Source of the DNA: Macrococcus equipercicus
GTDB lineage: Bacteria; Bacillota; Bacilli; Staphylococcales; Staphylococcaceae
Direction of reading: 5' to 3'
Length of the DNA: 64,000 nucleotides
Assembly: GCF_004359525.2 (NCBI RefSeq)
Contig: NZ_SCWC02000002.1
Coordinates: 310,001 to 374,000 of the forward strand
Part shown: one piece after another, positions 9,778-19,000 of the stretch
Layout: each line of letters begins with the position of its first letter
How positions within the stretch are numbered: the stretch's first letter is position 1
The notes under the pieces: generated by a model
Databases searched by the model: none
What the model saw: only the letters and a program-made list of their open reading frames with translations
Told to the model about the DNA's origin: nothing
Position numbers and translations under genes: made by a program

Positions 9778-12330
9778 TTAATTCGATGCGGCTTCGGTCG
9801 TAACGGCTTTCGTTATGACGGCTTCTGTTGTCGGTGCTTCGGTCGTGACTTGTTCTGTCGTTGTCTTTTCCGTCGTCGGTGCTTCGGTCGTGACTTGTTC
9901 CGTCGTGACTTGTTCCGTTGTCGGTGCCTCAGTCGTGACTTGTTCCGTTGTCGGTGCCTCAGTCGTCGGTGCCTCAGTCGTCGGTGCCTCAGTCGTGACT
10001 TGTTCCGTCGTTGTCTTTTCCGTCGCCCGTGCCTCAGTCGTGACTTGTTCTGTCGTTGTCTTTTCCGTCGCCGGTGCCTCGGTCGTGACTTGTTCCGTCG
10101 TTGTCTTTTCCGTCGCCCGTGCCTCGATCGTGACTTGTTCCGTCGTTGTCTTTTCCGTCGTCGGTGCCTCGATCGTGACACTTTCCGCCGATTCAGCTTC
10201 CGTTGACGCTTGTTCCGTCACTGGGCCCTCAGTTGCAACAGAGGCTGCACGTTCATTAGATGATCGCGCAGCTTCTGTAGTTGATACTTGATATTCAGTT
10301 GAAGAATGATTTGGGTCTGTCGTCACTGAGTTATCAGGATTTGTTCCGGTGACTTGCAGTTCATTGCCGACTTCTGTGACGGATGCCGGTTTATCAAAAT
10401 CTGCGCCGTCATACGAACTGATAGTGCTCATGACATTTCTAAATAGAATCTGCGGCATCACCTGTTCATCGTGACCGACGAATGAGTTGACACCGTCCGG
10501 AGCTATTTTAGTAAAGCCCATCCATACTGACATCGTATACTGCGGTGTATATCCAGTGATCCAGACATCTTTCGCAGCATCATCCGGCAAATTGTAGTCC
10601 CGGTAAGTTTCATCTGCATACGTAGACGTCCCTGTTTTTGCAGCCATATTGAGCCCTGGAATACCAGTGCCGTAAGCTGAACCGTATGGCTCAAAGACAT
10701 CTTTCAGCATATCTGTGACCATATAAGCCGTGTAGTCTTCCATCACTTTTTCGGAGCGGTGCGTGAATTTTATCGTTTCATCGTCCTGAGTGACAATCTT
10801 TCTGATGGCAGTCGGCTCATTATACTGACCGCCGTTGCCGAACGCTGAGAACGCGGCTGCCATTTGTTCCGGTGAAAACTCAGAAGCGCCGCCGCCGAGT
10901 GCTTCGGCAGGTCCGAGGTCTTTTGTGCTGTAATTCAATCCTAGATTTTTCGCGAAATTATATGATGCGTTGTTACCTGCATTATTTTTAACGACCTGGA
11001 ATGTTTTAAGGGCAGGGATGTTATAGCTTTTACGCAGCGCGTCACGCATCGTCACAATACCGTGGTTCTGTGTATCATAGTTTCTGAATATATTGCCGTT
11101 AATATCATATTCACGTTGATCTTGTAGTTTATGGTCAGTCGACCATTTTTCATTCTCGATGACAGGACCATAGCTTAAGATCGGTTTGATGGTAGATCCG
11201 ACGGCATGGGGATCAGTCGCCTGATTGCGGTTAACAACGTCCATATAGTTACGGCCGCCGGAAATCGCAGCAAGTCCTCCGGTCTTCGTATCAAGAATCG
11301 TCACACCTGCCTGCTGGTCATCATTTTTATAGGCGATCATATTGTTGACGTTATTTTGCAGGACCTGCTGGGCATTCATGTCCATATTAGTATAAATGCT
11401 GAGCCCGCTTGTCAAAATATCATTGATTGATTTACCTTTAAATGCATTGTTTTTCTTGATCTCATCTTTGATGACATTGACGTAGGACGCATAGCGTTGA
11501 TCGTTCTGATCGATATTCTTGCGGTCTGCTGTTGTGCGATGGACGAGGTTAGTCGTCAAATCTTCATTTTGCGCTTTCTCCATCTCCGCTTTCGTGATTC
11601 TGTTATGACGGTTCATTAAATAAAGAACTGTGTCTTTTCGTTTCTCTGCTGCTTCAGGATGGTCATAGATGTTGTAGCCATTCGGAATTTGTGGGAGACC
11701 CGCAAGATAAGCAGACTCAGCAAGTGTCAGATCGCTTAAATTTTTATTGAAATAATATTTAGCCGCAGTCTTAATACCGTATATGCCGTCTGAATAATAA
11801 ATTTTGTTCATGTACATCGTAAAGATATCATTTTTACTGTATTCCTGCTCCAGTCGATAAGACAGGTAGGCTTCCTGCGCCTTACGTTCAATCGACTTTT
11901 TCTCTGTCAGGAATGAGCGTTTAACGACCTGCTGGGTCAAAGTGGAAGCACCTTGTGAACCGAAGCCGCCGGTCACATTTTTCATAACCGCACCGGCCAG
12001 ACGTCTGAAGTCGAGAGCACCGTGCTCATAGAAGCGGTTATCTTCAGTGGCAAGAACCGCATCACGCATCTGGTCAGGAATTTCATCGAATTTGACGCTT
12101 TCACGTTTTTGCCCCATGTACAGCACTGTTGCCAGCTGATTATTTTTGTCATAGATCTTTGTAGGAAGCTGGTCCCTTAAGCTGCTTTCATTGAATGACG
12201 GAGCTTTCCATGCATAATAAATGAATAACATAAGGCCTAATACGAGTACTAGAGCCGCTGCAATCACTGCACCACCGATTATTTGAAGTATTAACTTCTT
12301 GTTATTTCTTTTTTTCTTAGTTGTTGCCAT
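9778..12330 (-). CDS. pbp2: Bifunctional penicillin-binding protein 2 with Thr/Glu-rich repeat tail
   Basis: Class A PBP that polymerises and cross-links peptidoglycan at the outer membrane face. A cytoplasmic Lys/Asn-rich head is followed by a membrane segment (about residues 13-39). The glycosyltransferase domain has catalytic E96 in ATEDNRFYEHG and the GASTLTQQVVKR motif. The transpeptidase has S379-x-x-K382 (GSTIK), S435-Y-N and K565-T-G. Total length is 850 residues, over 100 more than S. aureus PBP2; the excess is a tail from about 665, with five-residue modules (VTTEA, PTTEK, TTTEQ) filling about 718-845. Ribosome site GAGGAG precedes the start. It lies three bases after recU in one operon. 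Confidence 0.95.
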   Translation of the reverse strand: MATTKKKRNNKKLILQIIGGAVIAAALVLVLGLMLFIYYAWKAPSFNESSLRDQLPTKIYDKNNQLATVLYMGQKRESVKFDEIPDQMRDAVLATEDNRFYEHGALDFRRLAGAVMKNVTGGFGSQGASTLTQQVVKRSFLTEKKSIERKAQEAYLSYRLEQEYSKNDIFTMYMNKIYYSDGIYGIKTAAKYYFNKNLSDLTLAESAYLAGLPQIPNGYNIYDHPEAAEKRKDTVLYLMNRHNRITKAEMEKAQNEDLTTNLVHRTTADRKNIDQNDQRYASYVNVIKDEIKKNNAFKGKSINDILTSGLSIYTNMDMNAQQVLQNNVNNMIAYKNDDQQAGVTILDTKTGGLAAISGGRNYMDVVNRNQATDPHAVGSTIKPILSYGPVIENEKWSTDHKLQDQREYDINGNIFRNYDTQNHGIVTMRDALRKSYNIPALKTFQVVKNNAGNNASYNFAKNLGLNYSTKDLGPAEALGGGASEFSPEQMAAAFSAFGNGGQYNEPTAIRKIVTQDDETIKFTHRSEKVMEDYTAYMVTDMLKDVFEPYGSAYGTGIPGLNMAAKTGTSTYADETYRDYNLPDDAAKDVWITGYTPQYTMSVWMGFTKIAPDGVNSFVGHDEQVMPQILFRNVMSTISSYDGADFDKPASVTEVGNELQVTGTNPDNSVTTDPNHSSTEYQVSTTEAARSSNERAASVATEGPVTEQASTEAESAESVTIEAPTTEKTTTEQVTIEARATEKTTTEQVTTEAPATEKTTTEQVTTEARATEKTTTEQVTTEAPTTEAPTTEAPTTEQVTTEAPTTEQVTTEQVTTEAPTTEKTTTEQVTTEAPTTEAVITKAVTTEAASN
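9796..10179 (-). repeat. 15-bp-module tandem repeat encoding the PBP2 tail
   Basis: About 384 bases built of 15-base modules, many grouped in 45-base higher-order units encoding VTTEA-PTTEK-TTTEQ variants (PTTE, PATE and RATE at the variable position). Copies differ by a few substitutions and the module order is irregular towards the 3' end of the gene. Such arrays are prone to slippage and copy-number change; the repeat keeps frame because its unit is a multiple of three. Confidence 0.93.
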
Positions 12331-12333
12331 GAA

Positions 12334-12942
12334 TTACTCCTCGCTCTCATCTTTCAAGTTCAAGGCTGCTAAATAGTCCAGCCGCGGTTGATACTCATAT
12401 GGTATCAATATACCATCGTTTTTAATTTCTGTTAAAGCAATTGATTTTCTGCCGCCCTCGGTCATCCGTCTCCAGTAGACGGAGAGCCGCTCAAAAGGAA
12501 GCAGATAAACTTCCTCCAGCCTTGAGAAATGGACGAGGAGGAAACAGATACCGCCCTGTTTTGCAACCCGTTCCATATGCTCTATTTGATGCAGATGGAT
12601 ATTCTGCAGCGGGAAGCTCGTTTTATTATGCGTCTCTTTTGCTTCAAAATCAATATGTCTGCCGCGATAAATCCCGTTATAATCCGTTGTTGAGGGTGTC
12701 TTGAAATAAGCTTCTTTGATCACTGCTTTACTGCGCATCGGATAATCCACTTTGACGATCTGCACCGGTGTGGGCTTTTTGTGGATGACCGCTATATGAT
12801 GCGTGATATAATAGTGATTCGTCTTATCGATCGCTTCTTCAAATGACATGCCTCGTTTGCCATACTCAATCTTACTATGTTTCTGCTGCTTTGTAACTAA
12901 GTCTTTAGTAGTATGTTTTTTTCCGTTCGGATAGTTTACCAT
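12334..12942 (-). CDS. recU: Holliday junction resolvase RecU
   Basis: Cleaves four-way recombination junctions and helps chromosome segregation. The 202 residues carry the RecU nuclease core: [20 protein letters not shown] followed by [18 protein letters not shown] supplies the Asp, Glu, Lys and Gln metal/catalytic positions. The N-terminal basic segment with [12 protein letters not shown] is also typical. Gene pairing with a class A PBP gene immediately downstream is conserved in Bacillus (recU-ponA) and S. aureus. Confidence 0.95.
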   Translation of the reverse strand: MVNYPNGKKHTTKDLVTKQQKHSKIEYGKRGMSFEEAIDKTNHYYITHHIAVIHKKPTPVQIVKVDYPMRSKAVIKEAYFKTPSTTDYNGIYRGRHIDFEAKETHNKTSFPLQNIHLHQIEHMERVAKQGGICFLLVHFSRLEEVYLLPFERLSVYWRRMTEGGRKSIALTEIKNDGILIPYEYQPRLDYLAALNLKDESEE

Positions 12943-12966
12943 TCCAAATCATCCCGATTTTCTTGT

Positions 12967-12972
12967 ATTATA
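12967..12972 (-). promoter_or_regulatory. -10 element for recU-pbp2
   Basis: TATAAT read on the minus strand, about 25 bases upstream of the recU ATG, with a weak TTATGG 18 bases further upstream. It lies in the 74-base spacer shared with the divergent yppE-like gene. A short untranslated leader would result. Confidence 0.5.
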
Positions 12973-13016
12973 GTGATATAGATGATTCTACCATAACTTA
13001 AGTGAGGTGACGTCCT

Positions 13017-13349
13017 ATGTTACATGAATGTATCATTTTTCTGATTGATGATCTGACGGAGATCGAATCGACGTTCGAAGCAGCAAAAAAAGGCCGTGAG
13101 TTCAATTTCGTCATCGATATCCAGCCGTTCACGGAGCGGATAGATGCGCACTTGACTGAACTGATGCAGTACGAGGAAACAATCACCGCGCTCAGACTGA
13201 TGAATCCGCTGAAGCTTGAGCTGCTGGTGAGTCATATAAGGGAGCTGTCGGTATCCTGCTTCTTTGACAGAACAAGCAAAAAGATGTTTATCGACCAATT
13301 CAAGGCTGCCCAGCATGACCTTCATTATATCGAAAGACAGACGAAGTGA
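13017..13349 (+). CDS. YppE-like (DUF1798) helical protein
   Basis: 110 residues, acidic and predicted all-helical, consistent with the small four-helix-bundle family DUF1798 typified by Bacillus YppE. No enzymatic motif is visible. It is divergent from recU and its stop codon overlaps the ypsA start by one base, so it is probably co-expressed with ypsA and gpsB. The same gene sits here in S. aureus. Function is unknown. Confidence 0.75.
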   Translation: MLHECIIFLIDDLTEIESTFEAAKKGREFNFVIDIQPFTERIDAHLTELMQYEETITALRLMNPLKLELLVSHIRELSVSCFFDRTSKKMFIDQFKAAQHDLHYIERQTK

Positions 13350-13906
13350 TGAAGACTTTGTATGTCAGTGGCTATAAGCCGTTCGAGCTGAATATATATA
13401 AGAACAGCCAGCCTGAAGTGAAGTATATCAAGCTCTTCCTGCAGGAGCGGCTGAAGCAGTATGCAGAAGAAGGACTGGAATGGGTCATTATCAGCGGGCA
13501 GCTTGGTGTGGAACTCTGGGCAGCGGAAGCGGCCATACGGCTGAAGAAAAATTATGGCCTGAAGCTTGCGATTATCACCCCTTTTTTAGAACATACCTCC
13601 AAATGGAATGAAGAGAACCAGCTGTACTACCAGAAAATTCACGGAGCCGCTGATTTTGTCACCACTGTCTTCGAGCAGCCCTATCAAGGAGGCTATATGT
13701 TTAAGGCGGCAACGCACTTTATTGTGAATAATACGGACGGTGCGCTTGTGCTGTATGACGATGAGCGGGAAGGGAGCCCGAAGTATACGCTGAGGACACT
13801 CGTTGATTTTACAGCTGAAAATGACTATACTATGGATATCATTTCACTGGATGATCTGTCAGTGTTCATAAACGACTACTTAAGTAACCAATGGGAGAAT
13901 GGATGA
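13349..13906 (+). CDS. ypsA: YpsA family (DUF1273, SLOG-superfamily) protein
   Basis: 185 residues with the family opening MKTLYVSGYKPFEL, the glycine-rich IISGQLGVELWAAEAA segment and a C-terminal VLYDDEREGSPKYT region. This Rossmann-like SLOG fold is thought to bind nucleotide-derived ligands; YpsA has been linked to cell-division control in Bacillus and S. aureus. ATG 13349 overlaps the preceding stop (TGATG). The next gene is gpsB, which fits a division-associated cluster. Confidence 0.9.
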   Translation: MKTLYVSGYKPFELNIYKNSQPEVKYIKLFLQERLKQYAEEGLEWVIISGQLGVELWAAEAAIRLKKNYGLKLAIITPFLEHTSKWNEENQLYYQKIHGAADFVTTVFEQPYQGGYMFKAATHFIVNNTDGALVLYDDEREGSPKYTLRTLVDFTAENDYTMDIISLDDLSVFINDYLSNQWENG

Positions 13907-13916
13907 GGTGTAACGT

Positions 13917-14228
13917 ATGGATGATTTAACGTTGAAATTATCGGCAAAAGATATTTACGAGAAAGAATTTGAAAGAACGATGGTCCGTGGATTCAAGCCG
14001 GAGGATGTCGATGGTTTTCTTGATGAGGTAATCGCGGATTACCAGAAGATGGGTGACCTTAATCAGCAGCTCATCAAATTAATGGACGAAAATAAAAAAC
14101 TGAAACGTGAAGTGGAGGATCTTAGAATCCGCGTCGCCACTGGTAGAGCCGATACTGGCGGGCAGCACAATAACTATGACCTGCTGAAAAGAATCTCAAA
14201 TCTTGAAAAAGCTGTATTCGGTAAATAG
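13917..14228 (+). CDS. gpsB: Cell-cycle protein GpsB
   Basis: Membrane-associated coiled-coil adaptor that coordinates penicillin-binding proteins and the divisome. The 103 residues have the DivIVA-like N-terminal domain ([19 protein letters not shown], then [13 protein letters not shown]), a coiled coil (about 35-70) and a short C-terminal trimerisation helix ([16 protein letters not shown]). Its proximity to pbp2 and ypsA matches its known partners. rnpB follows after 36 bases. Confidence 0.96.
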   Translation: MDDLTLKLSAKDIYEKEFERTMVRGFKPEDVDGFLDEVIADYQKMGDLNQQLIKLMDENKKLKREVEDLRIRVATGRADTGGQHNNYDLLKRISNLEKAVFGK

Positions 14229-14248
14229 TATTTTTTAAAATGATGTGC

Positions 14249-14254
14249 TATAAT
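14249..14254 (+). promoter_or_regulatory. -10 element of the rnpB promoter
   Basis: TATAAT about 11 bases before the probable RNA start. The -35 region is poor (TAGTAT-like at 16 bases). It sits directly after the gpsB stop. Confidence 0.6.
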
Positions 14255-14264
14255 GAAAAGTAAT

Positions 14265-14657
14265 TGTGAAGATATCTCGGATAATCGCTATATACATCGT
14301 ATATAGAGGAAAGTCCATGCTCACACAGACCTGAGACGGCTGTAGTGATCGTGCCTGGCGAAACAATAAGCCAGGGCATTAATTTGACGGCAACGACCAG
14401 ACCTAAGTCCCTGGATATGGTCTCAGTAGTTTGAAAGTGCCACAGTGACGTAGCTTTTTTAGAAATAAAAAAGGTGGAACGCGGTAAACCCCTCGAGTGA
14501 GCAATCCAAATTTGGTAGGAGCACTTTTCTAGCGGAAATGAACGTATAGAAGAGGTATGGTTACATACAGACAGATGATTATCACCGGCGTACGAGAGTG
14601 ACTAGACTCGCCAGCAGTACTAAGGAACAGAACATGGCTTACAGAGATATCTTTCTA
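14265..14657 (+). ncRNA. rnpB: RNase P RNA, Bacillus (type B) class
   Basis: Catalytic RNA that trims tRNA 5' leaders. The universally conserved GAGGAAAGTCCATGCTCACA is present near the 5' end. The 3' conserved region with ACAGAACATGGCTTACAGA is present too. The outer helix P1 forms between GAAGATATCTC (14268-14278) and its complement near 14644-14654. Ends are estimated from P1. It fills most of the long gene-free stretch between gpsB and the methyltransferase gene. Confidence 0.96.
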
Positions 14658-14661
14658 GGTT

Positions 14662-14690
14662 AGCTCTCCCGTTACGGAGAGCTTTTTTAT
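14662..14690 (+). terminator. Intrinsic terminator of rnpB
   Basis: AGCTCTCC (14662-14669) pairs with GGAGAGCT (14676-14683) across a six-base loop and is followed by a T run. Confidence 0.9.
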
Positions 14691-14737
14691 TTGTCAGTTT
14701 ATCGGGTATAGTAGGTAGACAAGCAGAATTTATTTTT

Positions 14738-14767
14738 TTGACTTAAAAATAATAATAACAATATTAT
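14738..14767 (+). promoter_or_regulatory. Promoter of the rRNA methyltransferase gene
   Basis: TTGACT (14738-14743) and TATTAT (14762-14767) are 18 bases apart in an AT-rich spacer. A 14-base sequence overlapping the -10 (14764-14777) recurs at 47672-47685. Confidence 0.6.
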
Positions 14768-14793
14768 GTAAACTTATTATAAAGGAGAATATT

Positions 14794-15912
14794 ATGTATC
14801 AGTTATTAGCGACGACACCGATGGGCATAGAAACAGTGGCAGCAAAGGAAGTACAGGCTTTAGGCTATGAGACTGAGACAGAAAACGGCCGTGTGCTGTA
14901 TAAAGGCGATGCAAGAGCTATCGTCAAATCCAATCTATGGCTGCGCAGCGCAGACCGGGTGAAGATTGTCGTCGGCAGATTTAAAGCTGTGACATTCGAT
15001 CAGCTGTTTGATAATACTTGTCAGCTGCCATGGGAGGATATCATCGATGAGAACGGCAGTTTCCCGGTCTCCGGAAAAAGTGTTAAATCAACGCTGCACA
15101 GTGTGCCGGACTGCCAGGCGATCGTCAAAAAAGCGATTGTTGAACGACTGAAAAGAGCGCACAAAAAGCAGGGCTGGCTGACCGAGAACGGCGCACTCTA
15201 TAAAGTAGAGGTTTCGATTCTGAAGGATGAAGTACTGCTGACGATCGACACATCAGGAGCAGGGCTGCATAAGCGGGGCTATCGTCTGGCGCAGGGTGAG
15301 GCACCGATGAAAGAGACGCTGGCGGCAGCTCTTGTACTGCTCTCCAACTGGAAGGGCGCTACACCGTTCATCGATCCGTTCTGCGGGTCCGGGACCATTG
15401 CGATTGAAGCCGCAATGATCGCGCAGAATATTGCACCGGGCTTCAACCGTGACTTTGCAAGTGAGGAATGGAGCATTATTCCTGACGGCATGTATGATGA
15501 AGAACGCATAAAAGCGGAAGACGCGGCAGACTACGATAAAGAAGTGGCGATTCAGGCCAGTGATATCGACCCTAAGATGATTGATATTGCGAGAAATAAT
15601 GCGGCGGAAGTCGGCTTTGCTGATATTATCGACTTCAAGCAGCTGAATGTCCATGACTTGAACTTACATGCGGAACGCGGCGTCATCGTCGGCAATCCGC
15701 CATACGGGGAACGAATCGGGGAACGCCGTGAAGTGGAAGCGATGTATACTTATTTAGGAGAATTGCTTAAGCGCAATCCACAGTGGTCACTCTACATTAT
15801 GACGAGCTACAAGGAATTCGAAGTGCTCGTCGGCCGGAAAGCGACGAAAAGAAGAAAGCTTTTCAACGGCTACCTTGAATGTACTTATTATCAGTACTGG
15901 GGCAGAAAATAG
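14794..15912 (+). CDS. ypsC: THUMP-domain 23S rRNA (guanine-N2) methyltransferase, YpsC/RlmL type
   Basis: 372-residue RNA methyltransferase. The N-terminal THUMP RNA-binding domain spans about residues 1-155. The SAM-binding Rossmann fold has the motif FIDPFCGSGTIAIEAAM and the catalytic NPPYG of N2-guanine methylases. Its position after gpsB-rnpB matches ypsC in Bacillus. The target base (the G2445-equivalent in RlmL) is inferred from the family. AAAGGAG precedes ATG 14794. Confidence 0.9.
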   Translation: MYQLLATTPMGIETVAAKEVQALGYETETENGRVLYKGDARAIVKSNLWLRSADRVKIVVGRFKAVTFDQLFDNTCQLPWEDIIDENGSFPVSGKSVKSTLHSVPDCQAIVKKAIVERLKRAHKKQGWLTENGALYKVEVSILKDEVLLTIDTSGAGLHKRGYRLAQGEAPMKETLAAALVLLSNWKGATPFIDPFCGSGTIAIEAAMIAQNIAPGFNRDFASEEWSIIPDGMYDEERIKAEDAADYDKEVAIQASDIDPKMIDIARNNAAEVGFADIIDFKQLNVHDLNLHAERGVIVGNPPYGERIGERREVEAMYTYLGELLKRNPQWSLYIMTSYKEFEVLVGRKATKRRKLFNGYLECTYYQYWGRK

Positions 15913-15927
15913 CATCGAATAATGACA

Positions 15928-15952
15928 GACAGCATAAACATGCTGTCTTTTT
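15928..15952 (+). terminator. Terminator after the methyltransferase gene
   Basis: GACAGCA (15928-15934) and TGCTGTC (15941-15947) flank a six-base loop and precede five T residues. Confidence 0.85.
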
Positions 15953-15956
15953 ACGG

Positions 15957-15986
15957 TTGTTTTAAACTGTATACTTTCTTTATAAT
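15957..15986 (+). promoter_or_regulatory. Promoter of the dynamin-like gene
   Basis: TTGTTT (15957-15962) and a perfect TATAAT (15981-15986) are 18 bases apart, about 35 bases before the start codon at 16022. Confidence 0.65.
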
Positions 15987-16021
15987 AGGACATATCATTG
16001 ATTCAAGCTAAGGGGATTCAG

Positions 16022-19000
16022 ATGGACGTTAAACAGAAGATTGATTTGCTCTATAAGTTGAAAAAAGAAGTCGAAAAATCAAGTAACACACTGCTCGTTG
16101 CTCAGATCAACGAAGTCATCAAGAAAGTTTATGAGGATAAAAAGATCATCAGCTTCGTCGGGCATTTCTCATCCGGGAAGTCATCGCTGATCAACAAGCT
16201 GCTGGGAGAAGCTATTCTGCCGAGTTCGCCTGTGCCGACGACAAGCAACTCAGCACAGATCACGATTAGTGCCCATGAAGAGATCATCGTCAATCTTGAG
16301 AACCATGAATATGCGGTCGTAGAGGACTATGAGACGGTGAAGAAGATCAACACTGAGAATCAGCGGATTGAGTCTGTTGAAATCAAGCATCAGGCCGAGC
16401 ACTTGGCTGAAGGGCTGACGCTGCAGGATACGCCGGGGATAGATGCGACGTTCAGCAACCACGAAGAAAACACGATGAAGTATTTGCTGACGAGCGATCT
16501 GATCATCTATACGGTTGAGTACAACCATGTGGAGTCTGAGAAGAACTTCAAGGAGATGCAGCGGCTGAATGCACTTGGTGTGCCGCTGATTTTAGTCATC
16601 AATCAGATTGACAAACATGATGAGACGGAAGTGGCGTTCGAAGATTTCAAAGCAGCCATCTTGTCCAACATCAACCTCTGGAAGATTGACCTGGAGATAT
16701 TATATTTCACGTCGATCTATGACCATCTGCTCAACCAGTTTGACCAGCTGAAGAAAGAACTGATGACTGACCAGCAGGTGCTGAATGCAAGTGCTGCAGG
16801 CTTCTTCAAGAGAATCGTACCGTATATTACGACTGAACAGCTGCGTTTTCTGGAACAGACACAAAAAGAGCTGCTGGAACAGTTCGGCATTGACGCTGAC
16901 GGGTTCGAAGATTTCAAAGCAAAGGCGCTGGAGCAGTCTCAGCTGTCTGAAGAGCAGGCGATCTTCAGCGATGAGCAGACGACGCGTGACACATTCCTGA
17001 AAGAAATACGTGACATTCTGAAGAACGCTTATATCATCCCGTTTGAAATTAGAGAGCAGATTCGTGAACTGCTGGAAGTCTATGCACCGGACTATAAAGT
17101 CGGCGGGTTGTTCGGTAAAGAGAAAAAGCGCGAGCAGCTGAGAAACGATAAGATGGACGCAGTGCTCACTGCACTTAATCAGTCGGTTGACAAGCAGGTG
17201 AACTTCCATATTCGCGCGTTCTATCAGAACTATGCGAAGTATACAAAAGATAACAGCTGGATTGAAAGCTGCAAAGATTATACATACAGTGTGACTGCAG
17301 AAGATTTACGCGCCCAGATGAAATCACAGGCGCTCATCAACAACGACTATGTCCAGAACTACACAGACCAGCTGAAGAAATTTATCGAGCAGGATGTCGT
17401 CCGTGATAACCGGGCGATTATCGCTGATTTTATTCAGCAGCTGGACCGTTCACGTGTGCAGTCGTCAGGTGATAGTAAACAGATGAAGCTGCTTGAGCAG
17501 TACGAACAGAACTATGAGCTGATTGACTCATTAACGACTGAAAACTACCGCCATTACTATATTCACGTAGACGAATCGATCGATAAACTGATCGACCGTC
17601 ATTTAGTGACGCTGACGCTGCAGGAGAACGCACATGAAGCGCAGCACGTGCTCACAAGAAAAGCAGCAGCAGAGACCGACATCGAGCAGGCAGTGAAGAC
17701 GCTCGGTCAGTTCAGCGGCATCAGCTATTTCAGCGATATCACGGCACGGCTCTGTCAGCAGCTGGACCGCATTAATAATGATGTCACTAGAATCGTGGTC
17801 TTCGGTGCGTTCAGTGCCGGGAAAAGCTCGTTGATCAATGCGCTGCTCGGTGACAAGAAGCTGGTCTCCTCTCCCAACCCGACTACTGCAGCAATTACAG
17901 AAATCAGCTATGGCCGTCAGCATACGATGAAGTTCAAGACAACAGCCGTGCTGACAGCTGAACTCAATAAAATCGGCCGCGCGGTCAATATTAACGAGCC
18001 GACGATTGAAGGATGGTTAAAGACTTATGACAAAGTGCAGCCGGTGCTTGATAATCAGCACAAAAAGTTTATCCAGGCACTTAAAGAAAACTATCATCAT
18101 TATATGACGCATCTGGCTGAAGGTGATATCATCGCGATTTCAGAGGAAGAAGTCGTCAAATTCACCGCGGTTGACGCGCATTCAGCATTTGTAGATAGAA
18201 TATACCTGCAGTACGACATTGATTTTCTGCGCGGCAAAGTCATTATCGACTCACCGGGCATCGGCTCGACGAATATGCGGCATACTAACGAGACGACTGA
18301 AATTATTGCTGACAGTGACCTGCTGATTTATGTGTCATATTTTAACCATGTCTTTACGGAGAGCGACAAAGCATTTATCTCTTATTTGAATGAGCTGCAA
18401 GTATTAAGTGAGGACAGCGAAACATTTTACGTCATCAATGCGATCGACCTTGCGAGAAACGACGCAGAGATTGAACAGGTGACCCGCTACTTCGAATCAG
18501 AGCTCGCGCAGTTAAATGTCCCTGCGACATTGTTCCAGCTGTCAAGCAAGCAGGCGCTCGCAGCACAAGATGACCGTTTCAATGACTTTAAGACTGCTAT
18601 TTCGCGCTTTGCGGCAGTCGACAGCAAGACACAGAAGATTCAGCAGTTCGAACGCGGCGTGAATCAGCTGGCGGCGCATGCTGACTTCATTGTTCAGAAC
18701 TTTGAGGCCGCTAAAATAGAAGAAGCTGCGCATAAGGCTTATTACGCGAAACTCGCATCAGAGCCGCCATTCACTGCAGCTGTTATTGACAGCAGCATTG
18801 ACAAAGCAGCGCAGGAACTGAACGAGCAGCTGACGTTTCTCACTGACCGCTTTAACATTCAGCTGCACGACTTGATCAAGACGTACTATAACAGACGGAC
18901 AGTGGACGATTCAGCGGGCTATTTAAATCATCTGTCGAACCGGCTGGAAGAAGAATTATCAATGATCTCACCGCGGCTGAATCACGTGTTCAATCAGGCG

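Noticed and set aside
9796-10179. Regular repeats that could suggest a CRISPR array
   Set aside because: The units are contiguous 15-base coding modules without unique spacers and lie within pbp2; no cas genes are nearby.
9815-10291. Long open frames on both strands across the PBP2 tail repeats
   Set aside because: They arise because the 15-base repeat has no stop codons in several frames. They are Ser/Val- or Arg-rich low-complexity translations without ribosome sites; only the PBP2 frame continues a real domain protein.
14704-14709. GGGTAT resembling a SigB -10 upstream of ypsC
   Set aside because: There is no GTTT-type -35 at 12-15 bases upstream; the sequence there is the rnpB terminator tail.
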